Positions 43,040 through 53,118 of a stretch of DNA of 64,000 nt are shown piece by piece. Origin of the DNA: Caenorhabditis elegans (lineage: Eukaryota > Nematoda > Chromadorea > Rhabditida > Rhabditidae); the NCBI RefSeq assembly GCF_000002985.6, contig NC_003279.8, forward strand, positions 1,922,001 through 1,986,000, read 5' to 3'. The notes beneath the pieces were generated by a model that did no database searches, was not told the DNA's origin, and saw only the letters and a program-made list of their open reading frames with translations. Position numbers and translations under genes: made by a program. Numbering within the stretch: position 1 is the stretch's first letter; the number at the start of each line of letters is the position of its first letter.

Positions 43040-44200
43040 TGGAAGATAGAATTTCAAAAATTGAAAAAAAAAATTTTTTCTGTCGAAAATAAGATTTGAA
43101 AAATAGTTTAAAAGCTATTTCCATAAAATTTCTTTTCAAAAATTGGGAAATTTTAGAAAAACTGAAAAAACTACTTTTTTGGTTAAAAAAGTTTTTAAAA
43201 AATTCCATTTTTTGGAAATTTTCAGCAATTTTTTACTGAAAAAAAAACAATTAAAAGATAAGTTGAAAGCTATTTTCGTAAAATTTCAAATTTTCGAAAA
43301 TTATAATTTTTTTCGGAAAAAAATGTTTGCCCAAAACAGTTTTTTTTTTCGATTTTTCAAAAAAAAAAATTACATTTTTAGCTTTTTTCAGCAGTCTTTC
43401 ACACAAAAAAAAATTAATAGATAAGTTGAAAGCTATTTTTCAAATTTTCGAAAATTAGAATTTTTTTTCTGAAAACAATTTTTGCCCAAAAATGTTTTTT
43501 TCGATTTGTAGAAAATTTCCTATTTTTGGCAATTTTCAGCAATTTTTTAGAGAGTAAAAACGATTAGAATATAAGTTGAAAGCTACTTTTTCAAATTTTC
43601 GAGACCTTGAAATTTTTTTCTGAAAAATTTTTTTTACCAAAACAGTTTTTTTTCGATTTTTCAAAATTTTCTTATTTTTGGCAATTTTCAGCTAATTTTA
43701 ACAGAAAAAAAAACAATTAAAAAATAATTGAAGGCTATTTTTTAAATTTTCGAAAATTAGGAAATTTTTTCCGAAAACAATTTTTTGCCCAAAAATGTTT
43801 TTTTTTCAATTTTGCGAAAATTTCCTATTTTTAGAAATGTTAAGCAATTTTTTACTGAAAAAAATTGAAAGATAAGTTAAAAACTATTTCCCTAAAATTT
43901 AAAATTTTCGGAAACTTGGAAATTTTTGAAAACTGAAAAAAAAACTATTTTTACCAAAAAAATTTTCTATTTTTGAAGGTTTTCAGCAATTTTTTAGAGA
44001 AAAAAAACAAAAAAAAACTTTTTTTTTCATTTTCAAAAATTAGAATTTTTTCGGAAAAAGTTTTTTTTTTCGATTTTTCTAAAATTTCTTATTTTTGGAA
44101 ATTTTCATCAATTTTTCTGAGGAAAAAAAGCAATTAATAGATTAGTTGGAAGCTATTTCAAATTTTCGAAAATTAGAAAATTTTTTCTCAAAAAATTTTT
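43040..44200. repeat. Tandem 150-160 bp AT-rich repeat downstream of NICE-3 exon 6
   Basis: Seven diverged units marked by AGATAAGTTGAAAGCTATTT-like cores near 43255, 43416, 43563, 43713, 43870 and 44135, each with TTTTGGCAATTTTCAGCAAT-like sequence. No exon is seen. Confidence 0.7.
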
Positions 44201-44379
44201 TCATTTTCACCCCTTAACCATAGGAATAATATTCGTTTTTCCTTCATTTTTATTATTTTTTTTTCGAATTTTTTTGTTGTTGCTATAATCTTGTAATTTT
44301 GCATCACGAGCTTTTACTAGTTTTCTTTCTTTTTTTTTCTTTTTTACCCCAAAATTTTACGGGTTTTTGGAATTTTTAG

Positions 44380-44420
44380 ACGGTTGCGAAGACGCCAAAG
44401 ACGCTGACACCATGGGATAA
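44380..44420 (+). CDS. Candidate alternative last exon of the NICE-3 gene
   Basis: AATTTTTAG ends at 44379, and 41 nt then reach TAA in the phase left by exon 5 (GAT G|), encoding DGCEDAKDADTMG. AATAAA follows at 44436-44441. The normal last exon (42833-42972) lacks a nearby AATAAA. It could equally be part of the 3' UTR or unrelated. Confidence 0.35.
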
Positions 44421-44435
44421 TTGTTTATATGTGTT

Positions 44436-44441
44436 AATAAA
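44436..44441 (+). terminator. Poly(A) signal AATAAA
   Basis: Fifteen bases after the TAA of the candidate exon and followed by a U-rich stretch. Confidence 0.45.
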
Positions 44442-44569
44442 ATTTTTCCATTTTTTTTTGAAATTTTAACTTTTTTTCTTGATTTTTTGGTCGTAAATCA
44501 CCAATTTCGTATCTTTTTTTTTCTTATTGCCAATATAATTTATAATTTTGAAAATCGAAAATTTCAGTT

Positions 44570-45695
44570 CTTAAATAGGTCTCGCCACGATTTCGTTGAT
44601 AAATCGAAATAGCATCGATCGTTGCGAGACCCATATTAGAAAATAAAAAATGTATAAAAAATTTCCTCAAAAAATTTACGAATTTCCGAATTAAAAAAAG
44701 GGTCCCGCCACGATTTACAATTTTTTTGTTGATATTTTAATGAATTTTGTTAAATTATTTATTCACAGATTACATGGATCGTGGCGGGACCCATCGGAAA
44801 TTGATTGTGTGTCTTTAATTTTAGGAACACAAAGAAAACAGGTCGGCGACAAACGTTTTTTTCCGGCAAACCGGCAAAATGCCGGAATTGAAAATTTCTG
44901 ACAAATCGGCAAAATGTCGGAATTGAAAATTTCCGGCTAATCGGCAAAATGCCGGAATTTAAATTTTCGGAAAATCGGCAAACCGGCAATTTCCCGAAAA
45001 TGAAAATTTCCCGAAAATCGGCAAAAAGCCGGAATTGAAAATTTCCGGCAAGTCGGCAAAATGCCGGAATTGAACATTCCTGGCAATTGCCAATGTGGCT
45101 GAAAAACGGCAATTTGCCGAAAATGAACATTTCCGGCAATTCGACAATTTGCCGGAATTGAAGTTTTCGGCAAATCACCGTTTTCCCGAATTTGCTGGAA
45201 AAACGGCAATGTGCCGAAATTCAAAATTTCCGGCTAATTTCCGGAATTGAACTTTCCCGGCAAATCGGCAAATTGCCAGAATGGAAAGTTTCCGGCAAAT
45301 CGCCAAATTGCCAGAATGGAACATTTCCACCAAACCGGCAAACCGGCAATTTTCCGTAAATTTCCGGCAAATCGGAAAACCGGCAATTTTCCGAAATTGA
45401 AAATTTTCGGCAAATCGGTAAATTGGCAAGTTTCCGGAATTGAAATTTCCGGCAAATCGGCATATTGCCAAAAATTAAAATTTCTGGCATTCCGAATTTT
45501 AAGCTATACGTCATCACCGTTTTAAAGGCACACAATCATTTTCCCATGGGTCCCGGCACGTTTTGCATATCTATGGGATTTTTGCGGAAATTATAATTCT
45601 ATAGTATTGATAAATCACATGAAAAAATGGAATGATGATTCATTCCAAAAATACGTGAATCGTGGCGAGACCAAGGCATGTGCCTTTAAATTAAA
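44570..45695. repeat. GGTCTCGCCACG inverted pairs around a hAT-like array
   Basis: Short fold-back elements with ends GGTCTCGCCACGATT and AATCGTGGCGAGACC: 44577-44632, 44700-44792 (GGGTCCCGCCACG) and 45530-45690. Between them, 44850-45490 is an array of CCGGCAAATTGCC units starting GGCGACAAACG. A lone end, GGTCTCGCCACGCC, also sits at NICE-3 exon 5 donor (41290). Confidence 0.7.
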
Positions 45696-45759
45696 TACTT
45701 AAATAGGACAGATTTTTGTCAAAAATTGGAATTTTTTCTCTTTTAAAATTAAAATTTTT

Positions 45760-45771
45760 CCATTTTTTCAG
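45760..45771 (+). promoter_or_regulatory. Candidate trans-splice acceptor of the three-EGF gene
   Basis: CATTTTTTCAG ends at 45771, 46 bp before the ATG at 45818, with no upstream exon visible. Confidence 0.5.
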
Positions 45772-45817
45772 AATCTGGGTACATTAGAATAGAGGGTGTC
45801 TCCCCCTTCGTTAAAAC

Positions 45818-48800
45818 ATGAAGATCTCTTCATGTTTAACGGCACTTTTTCTATTTTTGCCACTGCTTCTTGCCCAACAACCACTGAAAACCCAACAGCA
45901 GCAGCAGCAGCAGAAAGTTGACGCAAGTGTGGCGAAACCTGGTAATTTTTTTGGATTTTAAGAAAATATTTAAATAAAATTATGTGTATAGTATTTTCTA
46001 AAAAAAAAAATTTTTTTGGCAAAAAAGTAAGTATAAAAAAATAAAAATAAATTCCTGGGAATGCGTATTGCACAACATATTTGACGCACAAAATATCTCG
46101 TAGCGAAACTGCTACAGTAATTATTTAAATGACTACTGAAGTGTTTGTGTCGATTTACGGGTACTCGATTTTCGAAGCATTTTTTTCGTGTCATCGTATT
46201 ATTTTCTCAAAAAAAAAAGTTTGCAAAGCGGAAAATGGGAAAAAAATTCCAACACGTGGTGTCAGAGTATCTTTTATTTCGGTTTGATCTACGTAGATCT
46301 ACAAAAAAGATGCCGAATTTGCCGTTTGCCGAGCATTTTTTTCAATTTTGAAATTTGCCGCACACATCAAAAATTTGACAATGCAATTTTGACCAAAACT
46401 ATTGATTTTTTCCCAAACTTTTGTAAAATGACACAATATTGAGTTATTTTAATGTTTAAAAACAGACACACTACACGGAACTTATTCAGAAATCAGATGT
46501 GTGTTAAGAATTCAGTAGTTTTGGTGATCCAAAAAACATCAAAAAATATCAAATTTTTCGGAGTTAGTTCGAAGTACGGCAAATTTGCCGAATTTGCCGT
46601 GCTCGGCAGTTTTGAGATTTGCCGCACACCCCTGGTCGAGACGCAGAGTTCTCAACTGATTTCGTATGGTTAAGTCCGAGCTGACGTCACATTTTTCTGG
46701 GCGAAAAATTCCCGCATTTTTTGTAGATCAAACCGTAATGGGACAGCCCCTGGCACCACTTGTTCCCATAATTCGGTTCCCAAACATATTACGAAACCAT
46801 CAGTTCGCCTACTTTCTGGCGCGAAAATAGCGGCAACAGAGAGATTTAAGTGCCTTCGCTACGAGATATTCCCGCCGCGCCAAAACGGTAGGCATTCTCA
46901 TGATCTCATGGTTTCACTGCAACTTTTTCCTCACGAGGGACAAGGAAAAGTGGTTTCTAGGCCATGGCCGAGGGGCCGACAAGTTTCAGCGGCCATTTAT
47001 CTTGCTTTGTTTTCTTTTGTTTTTCACAGCTTTTTCCCGTTTTTTCTTATTAAAACTGATAAATAAATATTTTTTGCAGATGCTAAAACAATTTCCAAGT
47101 AAAAAAAAGTGTATTCAGTGGGCAAGCAGCGGTGAAAGTGGTCAATGCAATATGATGGATTACGGGAATACAAAACCTAAACTTTTTTCCAAACATGATA
47201 AATATACCGCTTAGATGTTGAAACTACCTGATTTTCATAACGAGACCGCTGAAAAAGTTTTGAGGTTTTCAAAATTCAAATTTTTTAGTGAAAAAGTCGA
47301 GGTTTTCGCACAAAATGTCGAATTTTGAAAACCTCAAAACTTTTTCAGCGGTCTCGTTATGAAAATCAGGTAGTTTCAACATCTAAGCGGTATATTTATC
47401 ATGTTTGGAAAAAAGTTTAGGTTTGGTATTCCCGTAATCCATCATATTGCATTGACCACTTTCACCGCTGCTTGCCCACTGAATACATAATTTTTTTACT
47501 TGGAAATTGTTTTAGCATCTGCAAAAAATATTTATTTATCAGTTTTATTAAGAAAAAACGAAAAAAATCGATGAAAAACGAAAGAAAACAGGCGGAAAAC
47601 AAAGCAAGATAAATGGCCGCTGAAACTTGTCGGCGCCTCGGCCATGGCCTAGAAACCACCTTTCCTCGTCCCTCGTGAGGAAAAAGGTGCAGTGGGTTTC
47701 TTAATATATTTTTCTGTATCTCAAAAATTCACCACCAAAAAAAAGAAGTTTCCAGGTCTCCACGACATTCTACTAAAAACAGTGCACGACACGGCGTCCT
47801 ACTTGGGATTCGGTGTGAAATGTCGTAACGGAGGACACAAAACCGAAGAGAACACGTGTATTTGTCCGAAATACTATTACGGAAAAGAGTGCGAGACGAA
47901 AGTGTGCATAAACGGCGGAAAACCGGAAAAATCGTTGGTCCCGACAGTACATATGGTGTGTAAATGTCCGAATCCGGAATTTATCACCGGAGAGCATTGC
48001 GAGAAGATCAAATGTGCCAATCAGGGTGTGCTCCGGGTTTTTCCGGCGAATTCCACATGGCAATGTGATTGCTCGGAGACGAAATTCTTTGGATCCACGT
48101 TTTGCGAGAAGTTGATTGTCTCGTCGTTATGGTCAATTGTGGCCGGATGTATTCTATTATTGATTTGTGTTGTATGCCTTTGCTCGGCAAACTGGTTTAA
48201 CAGAGATCGCGGACGTCGGCGGAGGTGATTAATTTTTATTTTTATTGTAAAGGTGGTGGTCACGGATTTCTGGCTACCCTCATAAATTGAAATTGAAGAG
48301 TTTTTGCCGAACTAGGCCATTTTGGCTCGGCCATATCTGGGGTAGATTTACGGCGCGTCGCGGCTTGATTTTAGTTGTAAAACTAAATGTATTTGTCCGT
48401 GTGGAGTACACGACTTTCCCAAGGCGATTGTCAATAGAGCGCGAAAAATTCGATGAGGAAGGCCAGAACCCCTTGGGTGGTTTAGTCGAATTTTTTGATT
48501 GCTTTTTTTTCCAAAAAAAAACTTTTCACTTGATTTGAAACTTTTCAAATTTTCCGACATTTTTCCGCAAAAAAATGTCTTAAAAAATGAGAAATTATCG
48601 ATGCAATTTTTCGAGCAATTTTTAATTTTTTTTTTCTACGGAAAAATGTCTGAAAAATTGAATAATTTTTAATTTCTCAAAATTTTTAAAGGTGGTTTAG
48701 TCGAATGTTTTTTATTGCTTAATTAGACTCAAAATTGTCTGAAAACACTGAATTTTATAATGAAAATTCTTGAAAACTTTTCAAAAAAAAAGTTATGACG

Positions 48801-51692
48801 GCTCAAAAAATAGCCTGAAATTAGTTAAAATTTGAAATTTGACTGACTTGTCAAGCGGCTGGAAACTATTTTTTTTTTGAAATCACCGTCTAATTTTGGG
48901 TATAAATGCCAATTATCTTGCGTTTTCAACACGATTTAGGTATTTTAAAGTTGATGGACGGCGAGATTTTTGAATTTTTTGAATCAAATCTCGCCGTCCA
49001 TCGACTTTAAAATACCTAAATTTAGTTGAAAACGTAAGATAATTACATTTTATACTCAAAATTTGACGGTGATTTTCAAAAAAAATAGTTTCCAGCCGCT
49101 TGACAAGTCGGTCAAATTTCAAATTTTAACCAATTTTAGGCCATTTTTTGAGCCGTCATAACTTTTTTTTTGAGAAGTTTTCAAGAAGTTTCATTATGAA
49201 ATTCGGTGTTTTCAGACAATATTGAGTCGAATAAAGCAAACAAAACAATTCGGCTACATCTATTTTAACAATTTTCAGAAATTTAAAAATTTTCAATTTT
49301 TCAGACATTTTTCCGTAGAAAAAATTTAAAAAAATTTCCCGAAAAATCGATAAATTCTCTTTTTTTTTAAACATTTTTTGCAGTAAAATTTTCTGGAAAA
49401 TTTGAAAAAATGTTTCAAATCAACTGAAATTTGTGTTTTGGAAAAAATTCGAAAAAAAAATTATTCAATTATTTTTCGACATCCATGAAAAGGGCGGAGC
49501 CTAAACAACACGCCACGCCCACAAAATGGCGGAAAATTCAAATTTTCTATATTTCAGGCACCCAACGAATTGTTGTAAAACGAAAAAAAATATACATTTT
49601 TTACCTAAAAGTTTCATTTTGATAAAAAAAAAAACCGATTAATGCACGTGGTGTCAGGGGCTGTCCCATTACGGTTTGATCTACAAAAAATGCGGGAATT
49701 TTTTGTCCAAAACATGTGACGTCAGCACGTTCTAAACCATGCGAAATTAGTTAAGAAATCTGCCGCATTTTTTGTAGATCTTCGTAGATCAAACCGAAAT
49801 GAGACACTCTGGCACCACGTGTTAAAGCCATTAAGAGGGCGGAGCTCTACAGACCACGCCCACAAAATGGCGGAAAATTCGAATTTTCCATTTTTCAGGC
49901 ACCAACGAATTGTTGTAAAATGGAAAAGTAATACATTTTTTACCAAAAAGTTTCAGTTTGACCAAAAATCCGATTAAAACCATTAAAAGGGCGGAGCCCA
50001 ACAAACCACGCCCATAAAATGGCTCTCTTTTTTTTTGTTGTCATAATGAAACTTTTTTGGTAAAATTTATATACTTTTTCGTTTTACAACAATTCGTTGG
50101 GTGCCTGAAATATGGAAAATTTGAATTTTCCGCCATTTTGTGGGCGTGGCATGTTGGGCTCCGCCTACCTAATGGATTTCTTTTTTTTTGTGATGATTCA
50201 TTTTCTATAAAATTTGTATTTTTCGTATTACAACGACTTGTCGGTGTTTTTTTTGTTGTTGCAAAATTAGAAATTTGAATTTTGTAGCCATTTAGTGGGC
50301 GTGGCTTGTTGCAATTTTTTTTTGCTTTTAGGCTCCGCCCTTTTCATGGATGTCGAAAAATATTTAAATTTCAATTTTTTTTTGTAAATTTTTGGGTTTT
50401 CTTAGTTTCTTCCCGATACTCGATTTTAAACATTTTTTCAACAAATATACCAGACATTTTCCCGCAAAAAAATGTTTTTAAAAAATGAGAAATTATCGAT
50501 TTTTCGGCCAATTTGAGAGTTTTCTCTAATTGTAAGGAAAAATGCCTGTCGCGACAGACCACGCCCACAAAATGGCGGAAAATTCAAAAATTTCATATAT
50601 TTCAGGCACCCGACAAATCGTTGTATGAGCACCGGAGACGGAACATCAGGTCACTCGGCAGGAATGCGAGATACCGGACGCCGAGCATGGCCTGCTCAGG
50701 CACAACGTGGCACACGTGTTAATCCACGTGGTGGCCCCTCCTCCTCGACTCATAGATCATCTTCCTCGGATGAGCTCATCTCCAGTGAGCGTGGGGCTCA
50801 CAGAAGGACGGCCGCTTTTCCGAGTGGAAATATCACTCAGCAGTATGTTGTACGGCTTGACACGATTCCTACGTTCAATCCGGCGATGATTGGTGAGTTT
50901 TTTGGGCGGCCTGACTGCATGCCTGCCTATGTGCCTACAAGGCGCGCCTATCGGAAAAAATGGAAAAATGATTTTTTTTGTTTATTTAAAAATTATCTGT
51001 TATGAATTTTTGTCGATTTTAATCAGAAGAAAAAAAAAAGTGAAATTTTCCTTAACTGGAAAAATTCGGAAAAAAGGTAATATTTTCGAGTTTTTCTGAA
51101 AAAAGATCAATAAATTCTAGAATTTCCATGAAAAACTTTCTTTTTTTTTTTTTGAATAATTTTTTTTTTGAAAAATTTGAATTCCCGCCAATTTTTTTTC
51201 AGAAAATTTGAATTAACCGCCAAAATTTTTTTCTCAGAAAATTTGAATTTCCCGCCAAAAAATTTTCTCAGAAAATTTGAATTTCCCGTCAAATTTTTTT
51301 TTCAGAAAATTTGAATTAACCGCCAAAATTTTTTTTCAGAAAATTTGAATTTCCCGCCAAAATTTTTTTCTCAGAAAATTTGAATTAACCGCCAATTTTT
51401 TTTCAGAAAATTTGAATTTCCCGCCAATTTTTTTTCCAAAAAATTTTTTTTTCAGAAATTTGAATTTCCCGCCAAAATGTTTTCTTTTTTTTTAAGAATG
51501 ATTCCAACCGTTTTTCCCCGAATTAAAAAAAATTTAAATTTCTAAAAATTAATTTCAGGCGGCGTTGAGCCAACCGGAGCACCTCTTCAACAAGACATGG
51601 GACCACCGCCGAGCTACGATCAGGCAATGAGCTCAATTCACGCCGAGCCGCCTGTCTACACGCCTACCGACGCCGCAAAGCAGAATGCCTAG
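45818..51692 (+). CDS. Three-EGF type I membrane protein with PPSY/PPVY tail
   Basis: Exons: 45818-45941, 47756-48224, 50606-50892, 51559-51692 (phases 1,2,1), 337 aa. Residues 1-19 form a signal peptide (KISSCLTALFLFLPLLLA). A run of six Gln is followed by three EGF-like modules in exon 2: KCRNGG..CICPKYYYGKEC, CINGGK..CKCPNPEFITGEHC, and KCANQG..CDCSETKFFGSTFC. The membrane segment (LWSIVAGCILLLICVVCLCS) ends in RDRGRRRRHPTNRC, a stop-transfer. The tail is Ser/Gly/Arg rich and carries PPSY (310-313) and PPVY (324-327), WW-domain ligands. Membrane-proximal RRxHP and PPPSYxxAM resemble the minus-strand gene at 23814-27553, so the two may be diverged paralogues. The acceptor of exon 3 lies in a repeat copy; Met at 50625 is in frame and could start a tail-only product. 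Function unknown. Confidence 0.87.
46050..46180. repeat. Half copy of palindrome family 2
   Basis: GGGAATGCGTATTGCACAAC to GTGTCGATTTACGGG, in intron 1 of the three-EGF gene. Confidence 0.7.
46249..46765. mobile_element. Family A MITE split by a second hAT-like insertion
   Basis: Left part 46249-46309 (CACGTGGTGTCAGAG, GATCTACAAAAAA) and right part 46637-46765 (TCGAGACGCAGAGTTC to CCCCTGGCACCACTTG) belong to one MITE. The insert 46310-46636 ends GCCGCACACCCCTG, a hAT-like terminus. It has GGCAAATTTGCCG repeats distinct from the main family. Confidence 0.7.
46780..47696. repeat. 0.8-kb palindrome with TTTCTAGGCCATGGCCGAGG arms
   Basis: 46911-47696 is a near-perfect inverted repeat with arms of about 380 bp centred near 47300, containing GGCCGACAAGTTTCAGCGGC. 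46780-46910 is adjoining GC-richer sequence (CGCCTACTTTCTGGCGCG). It ends about 60 bp before exon 2 of the three-EGF gene. Confidence 0.85.
48245..48480. repeat. Dispersed repeat with CTAGGCCATTTTGGCTCGGC
   Basis: Starts AAAGGTGGTGGTCACGG just after exon 2 and contains GGGTAGATTTACGGCGCG and CGATTGTCAATAGAGCGCG, a GC-richer segment I associate with C. elegans dispersed repeats. No second copy is seen in the window. Confidence 0.5.
48686..49263. repeat. TTAAAGGTGG palindrome (family 3)
   Basis: Long form with ATCTCGCCGTCCATCGACTT central arms around 48970, in intron 2 of the three-EGF gene. Confidence 0.8.
49480..50630. repeat. ACAAAATGGCGGAAAATTC repeat family overlapping an exon acceptor
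   Basis: Copies at about 49488-49632, 49838-49975 and 50555-50630 (direct) and at 50035-50170 and 50185-50345 (inverted). The core order is GGGCGGAGCC, CCACGCCCACAAAATGG, TTCAGGCACCCAACGAATTG, then ACATTTTTTACC. The last copy contains the CAG acceptor and first 20 nt of exon 3 of the three-EGF gene. A family A MITE lies between copies at 49646-49822. Confidence 0.8.
51150..51490. repeat. Tandem TTTCAGAAAATTTGAATT-CCCGCC array
   Basis: Nine units of 30-40 bp (alternating TTCCCGCC and TTAACCGCC), mostly preceded by TTTTTTTCAG, in the last intron of the three-EGF gene. It ends about 70 bp before the real acceptor at 51558. Confidence 0.75.
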
Positions 51693-52465
51693 CAACTTTT
51701 TATACACATTTTGTAGATAGATATATCTATACACTTTTCCTATATTATTATTATTATTCAATTATCACTCTCTGTACAATTGGTTCCCACTTTGTTCCTG
51801 TGCCTACCTGCCTACCTACCTACAAGAAATCGGCAGGCAGGTAGGCACACAATATACCTAACCATTCCCCCACCGGGTCACGGCTTTCTTAGTTTTTTTT
51901 TTCCAATTTCCTCACCAAGTCTCTTCACACAAGAAAAATACCTACCTGCCTGCCCACGTGGTGCCAGGCAGGCTGTCCCATTACGGTTTGATCTACAAAA
52001 AATGCGGGATTTTTTACCGAAAATAATGTGACGTCAGCACGTTCTTAACCATGCGAAATCAGTTCTGCGTCTCTTCTCCCGCATTTTTTGTAGATAACGT
52101 AATTCAAGCCAAAACGAGACACTCTGACACCACGCCTGCCTAGGCATAGGTAGGCATTCTTTTCAACGAATTTCAGTTCCCCCCCCCCCCCCCCCCACAT
52201 ATCCCCTCCCCCATGTCCCTTTAAGCAAATTCAGCCAACGAAAAGAAAAATTGATGTGCTCTCTCTCAGGTTGCAATTCCTCCATATTTTGTTTCCATTC
52301 CAAAGTTTTCTTCTTATTTTTTGCTTGTTAAAAATTTTTCGGATTTTTTCGAAATTCAACATTTTGGAGCCTGAAAAATTAAAATTTGAGTTTTTTTTTT
52401 GCCATTTTGTGGGCGTGGGCTGTGAAACTGTCGTGGTTTTGTCGATTGACTTTTTTCCCTGGCAA
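51693..52465. other. 3' flank of the three-EGF gene with family A MITE and C18 tract
   Basis: An inverted pair of GTGCCTACCTGCCTACC motifs lies at 51800-51850. A family A MITE lies at 51955-52138 with CACGTGGTGCCAGGCAGG on the left. A run of 18 C lies at 52179-52196. GCCATTTTGTGGGCGTGG at 52402 is a fragment of the 49480-50630 repeat family. Confidence 0.7.
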
Positions 52466-53118
52466 GCTTAGGCCTAAGTTTAAGCCTAAGCCTAAGCAAA
52501 GGCCTGAGCCTGAGCCTAAGCCTAAGCTTAAGCCTAGGCCTAAGCCTAAGTCTAAGCTTAAGCCTGAGCTTAAGTCAAAATTTGAGATTAAGCCTAAGCC
52601 TAAGCCTAGCTTTTAACATAAGCCGAAGCCTAATCCTGAGCCTAAGCGCTTAACCTAAGCCTAAGCCTAAATCAAAAATTGAGATTAAGCCTAAGCCTAA
52701 GCCTAAGCACTTAACCTAAGCTTAAGCCTGATTATAAGCCTAAGCCTAGCACTTAAATTAAGCCTAAGTCTATGCCTAACACTAGGCCTAAGGCTAAGCC
52801 TACGCCTTAGCCTTAGCTTAAGCCTGAGCCTGAGCCTAAGCCTAAGCCTTAGCATAAGCCTAAGCGTAAGCCTTAGCCTAAGCGCTAAGCCTAAGACTAA
52901 GACTAGCACCTAAATTAAGCCTAAGCCTAAGCACTTAACCTAAGCCTTAGCCTAAGCCAAGCCTAAGCCTAAACTTGAGCCTAAGCCTAAGACTAAGCCT
53001 AGCACCTAGCCTAAGATTAAGCCTAATCCTAAGCCTATCACTTAACATAAGCCTAAGCCTAAACTTGAGCCTATGCTTAAGCCGAAGTTTGAGATTAACC
53101 TTAAGCCTAAGCCTAACT
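52466..53118. repeat. Degenerate interstitial telomere array (GCCTAA)n
   Basis: About 650 bp of GCCTAA units (telomere repeat TTAGGC on the other strand) with many variants (GCTTAA, GCGCTTAACC, GACTAA). Orientation is uniform. A short remnant (AAGCCTAGGCCTAATCTC) reappears at 55818-55836. Confidence 0.92.

Noticed and set aside
44577..45690. tRNA-like short hairpins with GGTCTCGCCACG ends
   Set aside because: Arms are long simple inverted repeats without a cloverleaf or an anticodon arm. They are fold-back repeats.
47773..48263. Minus-strand frames of 60-96 codons over EGF exon 2
   Set aside because: Antisense shadows of a clear EGF-coding exon.
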